A DNA stretch of 64,000 bases, taken from Pinirhizobacter sp036499745. Lineage in GTDB: Bacteria; Pseudomonadota; Gammaproteobacteria; Xanthomonadales; Rhodanobacteraceae. Positions 1-8,934 of this stretch are shown in pieces. Below the pieces are notes generated by a model that searched no databases, was not told where the DNA came from, and saw only the letters and a program-made list of their open reading frames with translations. Every line of letters starts with the position of its first letter. Positions within the stretch are counted from its first letter, which is position 1. The position numbers and the translations under genes were made by a program. Location of the stretch: NCBI RefSeq assembly GCF_036499745.1, contig NZ_DASYDG010000032.1, positions 48,974 through 112,973 of the forward strand, read 5' to 3'.

Positions 1-1110
1 AGGACTACGATCCATGATGGCAATACGATACACGTTCCCGTTGCCCTGCACCATGGCAATCTGCTTGCCGTCGTAGCTGACCGAAGCGCTGGCGTTGAAA
101 CCACCGCTGAAGGTGATGCGCTGGGCGTCTCCGCCGGCCACCGAGGTCTGGTAAAGCTGCGGTTTGCCGGAGCGGTCGGAGGTGAAGATGATCGACTGGC
201 CATCCGGGGTGAATACGGGCTCCGTGTCGATCGATACATTGTTGGTGACCCGGCGCTCCTGACGGGAGGCGACATCGATCACGAAGATCTCCGGATTGCC
301 CACGTAGGACAGGGAAACAGCGATCTTGCTGCCGTCCGGCGACCACGCCGGCGCGCTGTTGATGCCGCGGGGGTGCGAGGCGAGCAAGGTGCGCGAACCG
401 GTACCGATGTCCTGTACGTATACGGCCGAATTGCCGCTTTCGAAGGATACGTAAGCGATCTTGCGGCCGTCCGGCGACCAGGCTGGCGACAGCAGGGATT
501 CCTTTGAGCGCGCCACGACCTGCGGATTGTAGCCATCGGAATCGGCCACGATCAGCGAATAGGCGGCGTTGCGACCCAGGCCCACGGCCGTGACATAGGC
601 GATGCGGGTCCAGAAGGCGCCACGGACGCCGGTGATCTTTTCATAGATCTGGTCGGCAATCTGGTGGGCCACGCCGCGCAGGTCACCCGCCGGGGCGGTA
701 AAGGCCTGGGCCAGCAGGCTCTGCTGGCGGTTGACATCCCACAGTTCGTATTCCACCCGCAGCATGCCGCCGCCGGCATCGACGATGCGGCCGACGGTGA
801 TGTAATTCTGCTTGAGCAGGCGCCAGGTGGCGAACTGGATGTCCGCACCCTTCGAAGGCATCTCGACGATGTCTTTCTTGTCCAGGGCGCGGAATTTGCC
901 CGAGCGGTTGAAGTCGGCCCGCATGACGTCGGCGACATCGGTGGGCAGCGGGGTACCCTCGGCCTGGGCGAACGGCACCACGGCGATCGGGGTGGCAGAC
1001 TTCAAACCCTGGGTGATGTCGACATTGAGCGACTGGGCCGCCACGGGGCCCGCCACGAAGGCGGCTGCGGCGGCAAGGACGAAGGCGAGGAGATGGGTCA
1101 GTTTTCGCAT
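1..1110 (-). CDS. tolB: Tol-Pal system beta-propeller protein TolB (3' end outside window)
   Basis: TolB is the periplasmic beta-propeller that links the inner-membrane TolQRA complex to the lipoprotein Pal during outer-membrane constriction at division. The ATG at 1110 opens a typical Sec signal peptide (MRKLTHLL, an Ala-rich core, cleavage near AAQ at about residue 26). An N-terminal domain of about 140 residues follows, then repeated propeller blades carrying WSPDGRKIAY, WSPDGSKIAV, FTPDGQSIIFTSD and VSYDGKQIAM. About 370 codons are visible of a family length near 430, so the last blade lies beyond the left edge, where pal would be expected. The gene starts 8 bp after the tolA stop and is the last visible member of the ybgC-tolQRAB operon. 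The reading frame is clean on the minus strand. Confidence 0.96.
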   Translation of the reverse strand, partial: MRKLTHLLAFVLAAAAAFVAGPVAAQSLNVDITQGLKSATPIAVVPFAQAEGTPLPTDVADVMRADFNRSGKFRALDKKDIVEMPSKGADIQFATWRLLKQNYITVGRIVDAGGGMLRVEYELWDVNRQQSLLAQAFTAPAGDLRGVAHQIADQIYEKITGVRGAFWTRIAYVTAVGLGRNAAYSLIVADSDGYNPQVVARSKESLLSPAWSPDGRKIAYVSFESGNSAVYVQDIGTGSRTLLASHPRGINSAPAWSPDGSKIAVSLSYVGNPEIFVIDVASRQERRVTNNVSIDTEPVFTPDGQSIIFTSDRSGKPQLYQTSVAGGDAQRITFSGGFNASASVSYDGKQIAMVQGNGNVYRIAIMDRSP

Positions 1111-1118
1111 GGGCGGGA

Positions 1119-2060
1119 TCATTGCGGCCTGAAGGTGATGGTTATGTCACGCTGGAAGACGGTTTCGAAGCCCTGGTAGGGCAAGGGCTTGGCGGCCAGC
1201 ACGGCGTTTTCGACGGATTGGCGACCGGCAGCATCGTACGGGCAACTGGAATCCACGCTGACGCTGAGAACATCGCCGCCCGGGATCTGGGTGACGTGCA
1301 CCTTGCAGGAGGTCCCGGACTGGACCGTATCGGGCTGGATCCAGTGCTGGGTCACCGCATTCTGGATGGCGGCCTGGTAGCGACCCACGAGCCCGGTATC
1401 GGCGCCGTTGGTGCCGGTCTGCTTCTGGTCGGCGTTGGGCAGGTCCGGCAGGGCGTCGTTGGAGGCGTTTTTGAGCTCCTGGGCCTTGTCCTGGGCCTGC
1501 TTCTTGGACGCGTCGGCCTTCTTGGTCGCGGCCTGCGCCGCGTCCAGCTTGTTGAAGAGCTCGTCGATTTCCTTCTGCTTCTTGGCCTTGGCGGCCTGGG
1601 CGTCGAGCTCGGCCTGCTGCTGCTTCTGCTTTTCTTCCTGGAGCTTCTTGGCGTCCTCGGCCTTCTGCAGGGCGTCCTCGACCACCTTTTCCTGATCCTT
1701 CAGGTCCGGCTGCTTCGGCGGCGGCGGGAGTTCGCGATCAGGCGGCTTGACCGGCGGCGGCGGAGTGGGCGGTGGCGGTGTGGGCGGCGGCGGGGTTGCG
1801 TCCTTGACGGGTTTTGTCTTGGCAACCTTCGGCGGCGGCGATCCGGTGGGGCCGATCAGGATGGCTTTGATGATCTGGCCGGGCAGCTCGATCGGCCGTT
1901 CGCAGGTGATCGGGTTCCACGACGCAGGCAAGCCCAGCATGTCGAAGAAGCCGGCGTAACGCGAGCACGGCAGGATCGCCAGGAACAGGAAGGCGACGAT
2001 GCCCAGGTGCAGGATGGCGGCAAGGACCACCGCCTTGGGCGTGCCCTTAGGGTTTTCCAT
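1119..2060 (-). CDS. tolA: Cell envelope integrity protein TolA
   Basis: TolA is an inner-membrane protein spanning the periplasm and transmitting proton-motive-force-driven movement from TolQR to TolB/Pal. The 313-aa product has one N-terminal membrane segment (about residues 10-30). A Pro-rich stretch of PPPPTPP repeats (about 85-125) is followed by a long Lys/Ala/Gln/Glu coiled coil (about 125-205). The C-terminal TonB-like domain begins near LVGRYQAAIQNAVTQHW and ends in DITITFRPQ. It overlaps the end of tolR by 14 bp, as expected for translational coupling. The Pro-rich block before the helix is longer than in the E. coli protein; otherwise the architecture is standard. Confidence 0.95.
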   Translation of the reverse strand: MENPKGTPKAVVLAAILHLGIVAFLFLAILPCSRYAGFFDMLGLPASWNPITCERPIELPGQIIKAILIGPTGSPPPKVAKTKPVKDATPPPPTPPPPTPPPPVKPPDRELPPPPKQPDLKDQEKVVEDALQKAEDAKKLQEEKQKQQQAELDAQAAKAKKQKEIDELFNKLDAAQAATKKADASKKQAQDKAQELKNASNDALPDLPNADQKQTGTNGADTGLVGRYQAAIQNAVTQHWIQPDTVQSGTSCKVHVTQIPGGDVLSVSVDSSCPYDAAGRQSVENAVLAAKPLPYQGFETVFQRDITITFRPQ

Positions 2061-2493
2061 TCTTCCCGCCCGACTGCGGCTGGCTCATCAGTCCAATGTT
2101 GGAGACACCGGCAGTCTGCAGGATCGGTAGGATCTCGTAGAACTTGCCGTACGGCACGCGCTCATCGCCGGCGATCAACACCTGCAACTCCGGGTTGGCA
2201 TCGTGGAAGGCGGTGATCTTGGTGCGCAGGCCGTCGATGTCGGTGGGCTGCCGCTTGGTGCCCTCGAAGGTGAGGTATAGCTGGCCGCCCTCGTCCACTG
2301 AAATGACGACCGGGTCTTTCTTGTCCTTGAGGGATTTGGCTTCCGTCTGCGGCAGCTGGATGTCCACCCCGAGGTTCATCATCGGCGTGGTGACCATGAA
2401 GATAATCAGCAGCACGAGCATGACGTCGATGTAAGGCACGACGTTGATCTCGGACTTCAGCTTTCGTTTGACCCGCTTGGTTGCATGGCGCAT
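2047..2493 (-). CDS. tolR: Tol-Pal system proton channel protein TolR
   Basis: TolR is an ExbD-family inner-membrane protein that forms, with TolQ, the proton channel powering TolA. The 148-aa sequence has a basic N-terminus followed by KSEINVVPYIDVMLVLLIIF, the single membrane helix carrying the essential Asp (D23 in VPYIDVMLVLL). A periplasmic domain ends in ILPILQTAGVSNIGLMSQP, a strongly conserved TolR signature. It lies between tolQ (22-bp gap) and tolA (14-bp overlap). Confidence 0.96.
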   Translation of the reverse strand: MRHATKRVKRKLKSEINVVPYIDVMLVLLIIFMVTTPMMNLGVDIQLPQTEAKSLKDKKDPVVISVDEGGQLYLTFEGTKRQPTDIDGLRTKITAFHDANPELQVLIAGDERVPYGKFYEILPILQTAGVSNIGLMSQPQSGGKNGKP

Positions 2494-2515
2494 AGGGTTA
2501 TCGGCTCCCGCCGGC

Positions 2516-3205
2516 TCAGGCCAGGTCGTCGGAAGACTGGATCTGCCGCTGCAGCACGGATGAGAATTCTTCCTGGAAGACCTCGTAGCGCGAGGCGATG
2601 CGCTCGACCTTGTTGGCGTAGCGGTTGTAGGCCCACACCGCGGGAATGGCGGCGAACAGGCCCATGGCCGTGGCGATCAATGCCTCGGAGATGTGCGGGG
2701 CCACCACGGCAATGGTGACGTCCTTCATTTCCCCCAAGCCCTGGAAGGCGCCCATGATGCCCCAGACGGTGCCGAACAGGCCCACGTAGGGGCTGATGGA
2801 ACCGACATTGGCGAGGAATTCCAGGTTCTGTTCCAGCTTGCCGATTTCGCGGGTACCAGCCACGCGCATGGCACGCTCGGCGCCCTCGACCACGCGGACA
2901 GGATCGCCGCCGCGGCTCTTGCGCTGGCGGGCGAACTCGCGGAAACCGGCTTCGAAGACGTTGTCCAGGCCGTGGGCGTGATCGCCGCGGGCACTCACCT
3001 CGCGGTACAGGCCGGCAAGGTCCGCGCCCGACCAGAAGCGCTCCTCGAAGCTCTCGGCATTGTCGTGGGCGACTTTCATCTGCGAGTACTTGCGGATGAT
3101 GATCACCCAGGAAAGGAACGAGAACACCAGCAGCAACAACATGACCAGCTGCACGGGAATGCTGGCATCGGTGACCAGCTTGAATACGTTCAGTCCACCG
3201 TTCAT
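2516..3205 (-). CDS. tolQ: Tol-Pal system proton channel protein TolQ
   Basis: TolQ is the MotA/TolQ/ExbB-family subunit of the TolQR proton channel in the inner membrane. I start it at the ATG at 3205 (MNGGLNVFKLVTDASIP, 229 aa) because GGAGAG lies about 10 bases upstream. A longer frame would need a TTG and would overlap ybgC. Three membrane segments are visible: near residues 10-32, then around SPYVGLFGTVWGIMGAF, and around ISEALIATAMGLFAAIPAVWAY. The G-L-F-G-T-V-W-G-I-M pore-helix motif is typical of the family. It begins 4 bp after the ybgC stop. Confidence 0.95.
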   Translation of the reverse strand: MNGGLNVFKLVTDASIPVQLVMLLLLVFSFLSWVIIIRKYSQMKVAHDNAESFEERFWSGADLAGLYREVSARGDHAHGLDNVFEAGFREFARQRKSRGGDPVRVVEGAERAMRVAGTREIGKLEQNLEFLANVGSISPYVGLFGTVWGIMGAFQGLGEMKDVTIAVVAPHISEALIATAMGLFAAIPAVWAYNRYANKVERIASRYEVFQEEFSSVLQRQIQSSDDLA

Positions 3206-3209
3206 CGGA

Positions 3210-3635
3210 TCAGGTCTCTCCAGCGGGTGCAACGACAAGGGAATGGGGAAATAGATCGGGGGGAATCGCTACCGGCCGCATGGAGGCAAGCTCCACACAG
3301 GCGACCCGGACCGTGGCGCGCAGTAGCGGCGTCCCGTCGATCCGGTGAATCTCCTGGGCGAAAAGAATACTGGCTGAACGACGCTGTTTGACCGCCACCG
3401 TGACCAGCAGTTCATCATCCAGTCGGGCCGGGCGGAGGAAATCCAGGGTCATTTCCCTCACCACGAAGGCAAGACCGGTGTCCTGGCTGAGGCGAATCTG
3501 GTCCATGCCAGCGGCCCGAAGGAACTCGGTACGACCCCGTTCCAGGAAGCGGACGTAGCTGGCGTGGTAGACCACGCCACCGGCGTCGGTATCTTCCCAG
3601 TAGATGCGGACCGGCCACGAAAATGCGCCGTTCAT
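3210..3635 (-). CDS. ybgC: Tol-Pal system-associated acyl-CoA thioesterase YbgC
   Basis: This is a cytoplasmic hotdog-fold thioesterase that hydrolyses short-chain or malonyl-type acyl-CoA and is usually co-transcribed with tolQRAB. The 141-aa product has the diagnostic YWEDTDAGGVVYHASYVRF segment near residues 10-28, including the catalytic Asp in DTDAGG, followed by ERGRTEFLRAAG. I chose the ATG at 3635 because it makes an ATGA overlap with the ruvB stop. The upstream extension of the open frame would lie inside ruvB and is not family-like. The gene joins the ruvB and tol units into one probable operon. Confidence 0.94.
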   Translation of the reverse strand: MNGAFSWPVRIYWEDTDAGGVVYHASYVRFLERGRTEFLRAAGMDQIRLSQDTGLAFVVREMTLDFLRPARLDDELLVTVAVKQRRSASILFAQEIHRIDGTPLLRATVRVACVELASMRPVAIPPDLFPHSLVVAPAGET

Positions 3636-4672
3636 GCCTCGTCGCTGCCAAAAAGGTCCGGCGCCTGCGGCTGCCGTGGCGGCGGCGTCAGGCCCAGGTG
3701 CCGCCACGCCCTGGCGCTGGCCATGCGGCCCCGGGCGGTGCGGATCAGGAAGCCCTGCTGGATAAGATACGGCTCAACCACGTCTTCAAGCGTGCCACGG
3801 TCTTCCGAGAGGGCCGCGGCCAGCGACTCCACGCCCACCGGGCCACCCTCGAAGTTGTTGATGATGATGTGCAGCAGGCGGCGGTCGAGATCGTCGAAGC
3901 CCTCCTGGTCCACCTGGAGCATGTCCATGGCTGCGCGTGCTGCCAGGTGGGTGATGATGCCGTCGCCTCGCACTTCAGCGAAATCCCGTACCCGGCGAAG
4001 CAGCCGGTTGGCGATGCGCGGTGTACCACGCGAACGGCGGGCGATCTCCACCGCCCCTTCCAGCGCGCATTCGATACTGAGGATGCGCGCGGCACGGCGG
4101 ACGATAGCGGTGAGTTCGTCCACGTCGTAGAACTGCAGCCGCTGGATGATGCCGAAACGGTCACGCAGCGGCCCGGTAAGCAGGCCTGCGCGTGTGGTCG
4201 CCCCGATCAGGGTGAAGGGGGGCAGATCGAGCTTGATCGAGCGGGCCGCGGGGCCTTCGCCGATCATGATGTCGATCTGGAAATCCTCCATCGCCGGATA
4301 CAGCACTTCCTCCACCACGGGGGAAAGGCGGTGGATTTCATCCACGAACAGCACGTCGTTGGGTTCAAGGTTGGTCAGCAGGGCTGCGAGGTCGCCTGCC
4401 CGCTCCAGCACAGGGCCGGACGTGCTGCGCAGTTTCACACCCAGCTCATTTGCGATCACATGGGAAAGGGTAGTTTTGCCCAGTCCAGGCGGCCCGAAGA
4501 TCAGCGTATGGTCAAGCGCCCCAACCCGCCGCCGCGCCGCCTCGATATAGATCGACATCTGCTCACGTACCGCCTGCTGCCCGAGATACTCGGACAGTCG
4601 CTTCGGGCGGATCGAGGCCTCGAGGGCCTCGTCGTCCATGGCGGCAGCGGCAGTGACGATGCGGTCGGTCAT
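3632..4672 (-). CDS. ruvB: Holliday junction branch migration DNA helicase RuvB
   Basis: RuvB is the AAA+ motor that, with RuvA, drives branch migration of Holliday junctions. The 346-aa product matches the family length. The Walker A motif GPPGLGKTT spans about residues 60-68 and Walker B/DEIH spans 111-114. The GATTRAGLLTGPLRDRF segment contains sensor and arginine-finger residues, and the C-terminal winged helix ends in GRMASARAWRHLGL. The ATG at 4672 gives the standard N-terminus. Its 3' end overlaps ybgC by 4 bp. Unusually, it is separated from ruvC-ruvA by kup and an unrelated low-GC gene. Confidence 0.97.
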   Translation of the reverse strand: MTDRIVTAAAAMDDEALEASIRPKRLSEYLGQQAVREQMSIYIEAARRRVGALDHTLIFGPPGLGKTTLSHVIANELGVKLRSTSGPVLERAGDLAALLTNLEPNDVLFVDEIHRLSPVVEEVLYPAMEDFQIDIMIGEGPAARSIKLDLPPFTLIGATTRAGLLTGPLRDRFGIIQRLQFYDVDELTAIVRRAARILSIECALEGAVEIARRSRGTPRIANRLLRRVRDFAEVRGDGIITHLAARAAMDMLQVDQEGFDDLDRRLLHIIINNFEGGPVGVESLAAALSEDRGTLEDVVEPYLIQQGFLIRTARGRMASARAWRHLGLTPPPRQPQAPDLFGSDEA

Positions 4673-4802
4673 CGCCGTATTATGGCATTAACAAGGGTAT
4701 TCCCTCGCCAATTGGGTATTTGCGCGGCGCAGGGACATCCAATCGCTCCGATCCACGTGACCCAGGCAAGATCCCCTACCGAGCGCGTCTCGCCAGGTCA
4801 AC

Positions 4803-4816
4803 CGGTTCCGGAACCG
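4803..4816. repeat. Perfect 14-bp palindrome CGGTTCCGGAACCG
   Basis: A perfect inverted repeat lies immediately beyond the stop codon of the low-GC orphan gene and 130 bp upstream of ruvB. It has no T-run, so it does not look like an intrinsic terminator. It could be a protein-binding site at the edge of the inserted gene, or chance. Confidence 0.35.
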
Positions 4817-4822
4817 ATCACC

Positions 4823-5797
4823 CTATACGCCCAGTTTCGCCGAGATGGCGCTTATCAGCTTGCCGTAATAGCCGTTTTCGTAAGGCTTCAGATCCAGTTC
4901 CATGATGCCGGCACGTACACGTTTATATGTCTGGAAATCCTTTATATCGCCACTCTCTTTGTATCTATTATCCGCGGCGTGGATGAATTCAGCGCGTGTG
5001 GGCGGATGGACGTAGCCTTTGTGCTCGAGTTCGGATTGATGCCTGAAAACCCATTCCGATACATCGCGCGAGTCCATGATGGAGTCATCGACCTCGCCCA
5101 GAAGTTCATAGCGTTCAATAATTTCTTCAGCGTCGAAGAAATCAATATTCTCCCTGTCGTCCAGATTGGCAGTGACGTCCTTTATGACATCTTCAAAGAT
5201 GTCGGCGAGTTCCTTGTACCTGGAGGGAAGAACGGTATTGACTCCAGCGGATCGACCCAGGAGTTTTATACATATATCGTGTTCTGTATCAAAAAACTTG
5301 TCTTGCCCTGCACCGAAGTTGTATCTGCTTGACGTGCCAAATTCCCTGTCGGAACAGATATCGCTTGCCATTTCTCCCAGGCACCTGACCTTTGAATATG
5401 CCAAGGAAAAGTCGTCATGGCGATGGCGCCCCCAGCACCCATCAAACGCCGTGGCGATTTCCTTGGTGGTCGTGGAAAAGGGTTTGGCGTTGGCCCCGGC
5501 CAATGGACTTGCCAATAGGGCGAAAACCAGCGTCGACGCTGGATTCCTGGCAGCCGCGCTGGCCATGCTGGCCACCGCACCCTGGGACACGGTGAAAAGA
5601 TTGCTCAAAAAACTTTTATTGGCGTTGCTTTGCGGCTTCAGGTTCTCTTCAAAAGCTTTTATTTGGCACTGATGACCAAGCACATCCCATTGCAAAGCGG
5701 CATTCGGAAGCAAGCTACCCAGATTCATGTTTATGTCCTGTCCAATGGCTGTACGGTTGCCACCGGCGAACGGCGATGACGTGGCCATCTTAGCCAT
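4823..5797 (-). CDS. Hypothetical protein, low-GC orphan inserted between kup and ruvB
   Basis: I do not recognise this 324-aa protein. It lacks a classical N-terminal signal peptide but has a hydrophobic segment at about residues 88-105 (STLVFALLASPLAGANA). The rest is mainly hydrophilic and acidic, with five scattered Cys residues and a charged C-terminal half (EEIIERYELLGEVDDSIMDS, HPPTRAEFIHAADNRYKES). Base composition is clearly AT-richer than the flanking kup and ruvB genes, especially around 4920-5300, which suggests horizontal acquisition. The ATG at 5797 has GGAGGG only 2-3 bases upstream; the in-frame ATG at 5788 is better spaced and could be the real start. A secreted effector or toxin-like protein is possible but nothing seen proves it. 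Confidence 0.72.
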   Translation of the reverse strand: MAKMATSSPFAGGNRTAIGQDINMNLGSLLPNAALQWDVLGHQCQIKAFEENLKPQSNANKSFLSNLFTVSQGAVASMASAAARNPASTLVFALLASPLAGANAKPFSTTTKEIATAFDGCWGRHRHDDFSLAYSKVRCLGEMASDICSDREFGTSSRYNFGAGQDKFFDTEHDICIKLLGRSAGVNTVLPSRYKELADIFEDVIKDVTANLDDRENIDFFDAEEIIERYELLGEVDDSIMDSRDVSEWVFRHQSELEHKGYVHPPTRAEFIHAADNRYKESGDIKDFQTYKRVRAGIMELDLKPYENGYYGKLISAISAKLGV

Positions 5798-5890
5798 GCC
5801 CTCCGGGAAAGACTTTCAATATCGGGTCATGCTGTAAAGGCTCCCCTACACGGCTGTCGAGCCCGTGGGTCCAGGAAAAACCCGACCTGA

Positions 5891-7771
5891 CTAGATCTCC
5901 ACCTGCGCACCCAATTCGATCAACCGGTTGCCGGGGATCTGGAAAAACGCCGTCGCAGGAAGCGCATTGCGCGCCATGAATGCAAATAGCTTGTCGCGCC
6001 ACAACGCCATGCCAGGCCGACGGACATCGGCGACGATGGTCTCGCGGGACAGGAAGAAGGTGGTGTCCATCAGGTCGAAGCCCAGGCCCTTGGCCTGGCA
6101 GCGCTGCAGGGCGAGCGGGATGTTCGGATCCTCGGCAAAACCGAAGCGCACCTGCAGGCCGTAGAAGCCACCGCCCATGTCCACGATGTCCAGGCGCTCG
6201 TCGTTGTCGGCCACCGGTGTTTCCAGCACGTCGACGGTGAGCATCACGTTGCGCTCGTGCAGCACCTTGTTGTGCTTGAGGTTATGCAGCATGGCGTGCG
6301 GTACGGAATTCTGGTTGGCGGTGAGGAATACCGCCGTGCCCGGCACGCGCAGCGGCGGGTGCTCGGCAATATTCTCGATAAAGGGCGCCAGGGCCAGGCC
6401 GGACTGCTTGATCTCGCGTACTACCAGGTCTCGGCCACGGCGCCAGGTGGTCATCATGGTGAAGATAACCACGCCCAGCACCAGCGGGAACCAGCCGCCA
6501 TGGGCGATCTTCAGCGCATTGGCGCCGAAGAAGGAAAGGTCGGTGATGAGGAAGATGATGCCGACGGAAATCACAGCGGCCCAGTTCCAGTTCCAGCGCT
6601 TGCGCGCCACCACCAGGGCCAGCATGGTGGTCATGGTCATGGTGCCGGTGACGGCAATGCCATAGGCCGCGCCCAGGTTGCTGGATGAGCGGAAACCCAC
6701 CACCGCCAGCAATACCAGCACCAGCAACAGCCGGTTGATCCACGGCAGGAAGATCTGCCCGGACATCTCGCGTGAGGTGTGCTTGACCGCCATGCGCGGG
6801 GAATACCCCAGCTGCATGGCCTCGCGGGTCATCGAAAATGCGCCGGAGATCACCGCCTGTGAGGCGATCAGCGCCGCCATGGAGGACAACACCACCATTG
6901 GGTACAACAGGCTTTCCGGCACCAGCTTGTAGAACGGGTTTTCGATGGCCCTCTGGTCGTGCAGCAGCAACGCACCCTGGCCGAAGTAGTTGATCAGCAG
7001 CGACGGCAGCACGAAGAAGAACCACGACACGCGGATCGAACGCTTGCCGAAATGGCCCATGTCGGCATAGAGCGCCTCGGCGCCGGTGAGCGCCAGCACC
7101 ACGCCGCCCAGCGCGATGAAGGCGCCGCGGCCATGCGACTGGAAGAATTCCACCGCATACCACGGGTTCAGTGCCAACAGCACCTGGGGATGGGCGATGA
7201 TCTGCCGCGCGCCCAGTACGGCCAGCACGATGAACCAGGTGATCATCACCGGCGCGAAGGCCCGGCCCACCAGGTGCGTGCCGTGGCGCTGGATGCCGAA
7301 CAGCAACAGGATGATCCCCACGCAGATCGGGATGATGTAGGTACTGAGCCCGGGCGCTGCGATTTCCAGGCCCTCCACCGCCGAGAGCACCGACATCGCC
7401 GGGGTGATCACGCCATCACCGTAGAACAGCGAAGCTCCGAAAATACCGATCGCCGCCAGTACCCAGCGGGCCCGCGAATGACCCACCATGCTGCGCTGGG
7501 CCAGCGCCATCAGTGCCATGATGCCGCCTTCGCCCTTGTTGTCCGCACGCATCACGAAGGTCACGTACTTCAGTGACACCACCATGATCAGCGACCAGAA
7601 AATCAGCGAAAGCACGCCCAGTACCGCGACAGGTTCCGGCTGCATGCCATGCATGCCGAGGGTTTCCTTCATCGCGTACAGCGGGCTGGTGCCGATATCG
7701 CCGAAGACGACACCAACGGCACCCGCCGCGAGCACGGCCAGCGAATGGCGTTGGGTTTCGTTGGTTTGCAC
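5891..7771 (-). CDS. kup: Low-affinity potassium/proton symporter Kup
   Basis: Kup (TrkD) imports K+ with H+ across the inner membrane. The N-terminus contains the family signature GVVFGDIGTSPLYAMKE. About twelve hydrophobic segments follow up to roughly residue 460, then a cytoplasmic C-terminal domain. GDGVITPAMSVLSAVEGL and ALTGAEALYADMGHFG are further Kup hallmarks. I prefer the GTG at 7771, which has GGGGAA about 8 bases upstream and gives 626 aa; a TTG at 7777 overlapping the ruvA stop would give 628 aa. It follows ruvA directly, so it is probably co-transcribed with ruvCA. Confidence 0.95.
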   Translation of the reverse strand: MQTNETQRHSLAVLAAGAVGVVFGDIGTSPLYAMKETLGMHGMQPEPVAVLGVLSLIFWSLIMVVSLKYVTFVMRADNKGEGGIMALMALAQRSMVGHSRARWVLAAIGIFGASLFYGDGVITPAMSVLSAVEGLEIAAPGLSTYIIPICVGIILLLFGIQRHGTHLVGRAFAPVMITWFIVLAVLGARQIIAHPQVLLALNPWYAVEFFQSHGRGAFIALGGVVLALTGAEALYADMGHFGKRSIRVSWFFFVLPSLLINYFGQGALLLHDQRAIENPFYKLVPESLLYPMVVLSSMAALIASQAVISGAFSMTREAMQLGYSPRMAVKHTSREMSGQIFLPWINRLLLVLVLLAVVGFRSSSNLGAAYGIAVTGTMTMTTMLALVVARKRWNWNWAAVISVGIIFLITDLSFFGANALKIAHGGWFPLVLGVVIFTMMTTWRRGRDLVVREIKQSGLALAPFIENIAEHPPLRVPGTAVFLTANQNSVPHAMLHNLKHNKVLHERNVMLTVDVLETPVADNDERLDIVDMGGGFYGLQVRFGFAEDPNIPLALQRCQAKGLGFDLMDTTFFLSRETIVADVRRPGMALWRDKLFAFMARNALPATAFFQIPGNRLIELGAQVEI

Positions 7772-7773
7772 GA

Positions 7774-8373
7774 TCAATTCCCCAGCGCGGCGCGTAGCGC
7801 CTTGCGGATGATAGCCTCGGCGTCATCGCCGTCGGCAGCGGTTTTCTGCACCAGGCGCGATACTTCCACTGGCTTGTAGCCCAGTTGCAGTAGAGCCACG
7901 GTGGCTTCGCCGGCGGCATCGAGCGGTGCGCCGGATGGCATTGAGCCGTTGGCTGGAAGGGTCATACCGTTGGCGTCCACGCGATCGCGCAGTTCCACCA
8001 CGATGCGTTCGGCAGTCTTCTTGCCGATGCCAGGGATTTTTGTCAGCGCTACCACGTCGCCGGCAAGCACTAGGCGGGAGAACTGGTCGGTGGATACGCC
8101 CGAAAGTACCGCCAGCGCGATCTTGGCGCCGATGCCGGACACTTTAAGCAGGTTCCGGAACAACGCGCGCTCGTGCTCGTGCATGAAGCCGTACAACGCG
8201 ACGGAGTCTTCCTTCACCGCATGATGGGTAAGGAGTGTCACTTCCTTGCCCGTGGCCGGAAGCTCGTAGATGGTGGACATCGGAGCGTCCACCTCGTATC
8301 CCACGCCGCCGACATCGATCAGCAGGCTGGGCGGCTGTTTGGTTACCAGGATGCCGCGTAAACGTCCGATCAT
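7774..8373 (-). CDS. ruvA: Holliday junction branch migration protein RuvA
   Basis: RuvA binds four-way junctions as a tetramer and loads RuvB. The 199-aa product begins MIGRLRGILV (OB-fold domain). Its helix-hairpin-helix region includes LLKVSGIGAKIALAVLSG and LTKIPGIGKKTAERIVVELRDR, and the small C-terminal RuvB-contact domain ends the protein (ALLQLGYKPVEVSRLV). The ATG at 8373 overlaps the ruvC stop by 4 bp (ATGA), which fixes the start; a longer in-frame ATG upstream lies inside ruvC. Confidence 0.97.
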   Translation of the reverse strand: MIGRLRGILVTKQPPSLLIDVGGVGYEVDAPMSTIYELPATGKEVTLLTHHAVKEDSVALYGFMHEHERALFRNLLKVSGIGAKIALAVLSGVSTDQFSRLVLAGDVVALTKIPGIGKKTAERIVVELRDRVDANGMTLPANGSMPSGAPLDAAGEATVALLQLGYKPVEVSRLVQKTAADGDDAEAIIRKALRAALGN

Positions 8374-8891
8374 CGGCGCCGCCTCCATGCGGTGCGGGGA
8401 ATACCCAGCCGCTCGATGCTCGAGCGGGTGTGGGCGTGGGTCACGGCGATCGCCAGGGCATCGGCGGCGTCCGCCTGGATGGGCCCCTTGATCGACAACA
8501 GGATGCCGATCATGTGTTGCACCTGGCTTTTGTCGGCGCGTCCACCGCCGACGACTGCCTGCTTTACTTCACTGGCCGCATATTCGTGCACGACGATCCC
8601 CTGGTTGACCAGTGCGCAAATGGCAGCGCCGCGCGCCTGGCCCAGTTTAAGTGCCGAATCGGGATTGCGGGCCATGAAGACACGCTCGATCGAGGCCTCG
8701 GTAGGCTGGTGCGTGCCCACGATAGCTTGCAGTTCGTCGAAAATTCGTTTCAGCCGCAGTGGAAAGGTGGCTTCGCCGGCCACGGCCAAGGCGCCATGGA
8801 ACACATGGCGAAGGCTGCCGTCGTCGGTGACGTCAATTATCCCCACGCCCGTGCGTTGGCTGCCCGGGTCGATGCCGATGATGCGCGTCAT
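8370..8891 (-). CDS. ruvC: Crossover junction endodeoxyribonuclease RuvC
   Basis: RuvC cleaves Holliday junctions symmetrically. Starting at the ATG at 8891 the protein is 173 aa, the same as in E. coli. The four metal-binding acidic residues are visible as D8 (IIGIDPGSQRTG), E69 (ASIERVF), D141 and D144 (ADAADALAIA). A longer open frame upstream is not conserved-looking and was rejected. It is translationally coupled to ruvA and follows yebC with a gap of about 43 bp, an order common in gammaproteobacteria. Confidence 0.97.
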   Translation of the reverse strand: MTRIIGIDPGSQRTGVGIIDVTDDGSLRHVFHGALAVAGEATFPLRLKRIFDELQAIVGTHQPTEASIERVFMARNPDSALKLGQARGAAICALVNQGIVVHEYAASEVKQAVVGGGRADKSQVQHMIGILLSIKGPIQADAADALAIAVTHAHTRSSIERLGIPRTAWRRRR

Positions 8892-8934
8892 GGTGTTGGC
8901 GGTCGATGCGGGTGGGTGGGCCACCCGCGACGCT

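Noticed and set aside
3623..5332. A 569-codon plus-strand frame antisense to ruvB and the low-GC gene
   Set aside because: It lies opposite a perfectly conserved ruvB, and its translation has no family features; a typical high-GC shadow frame.
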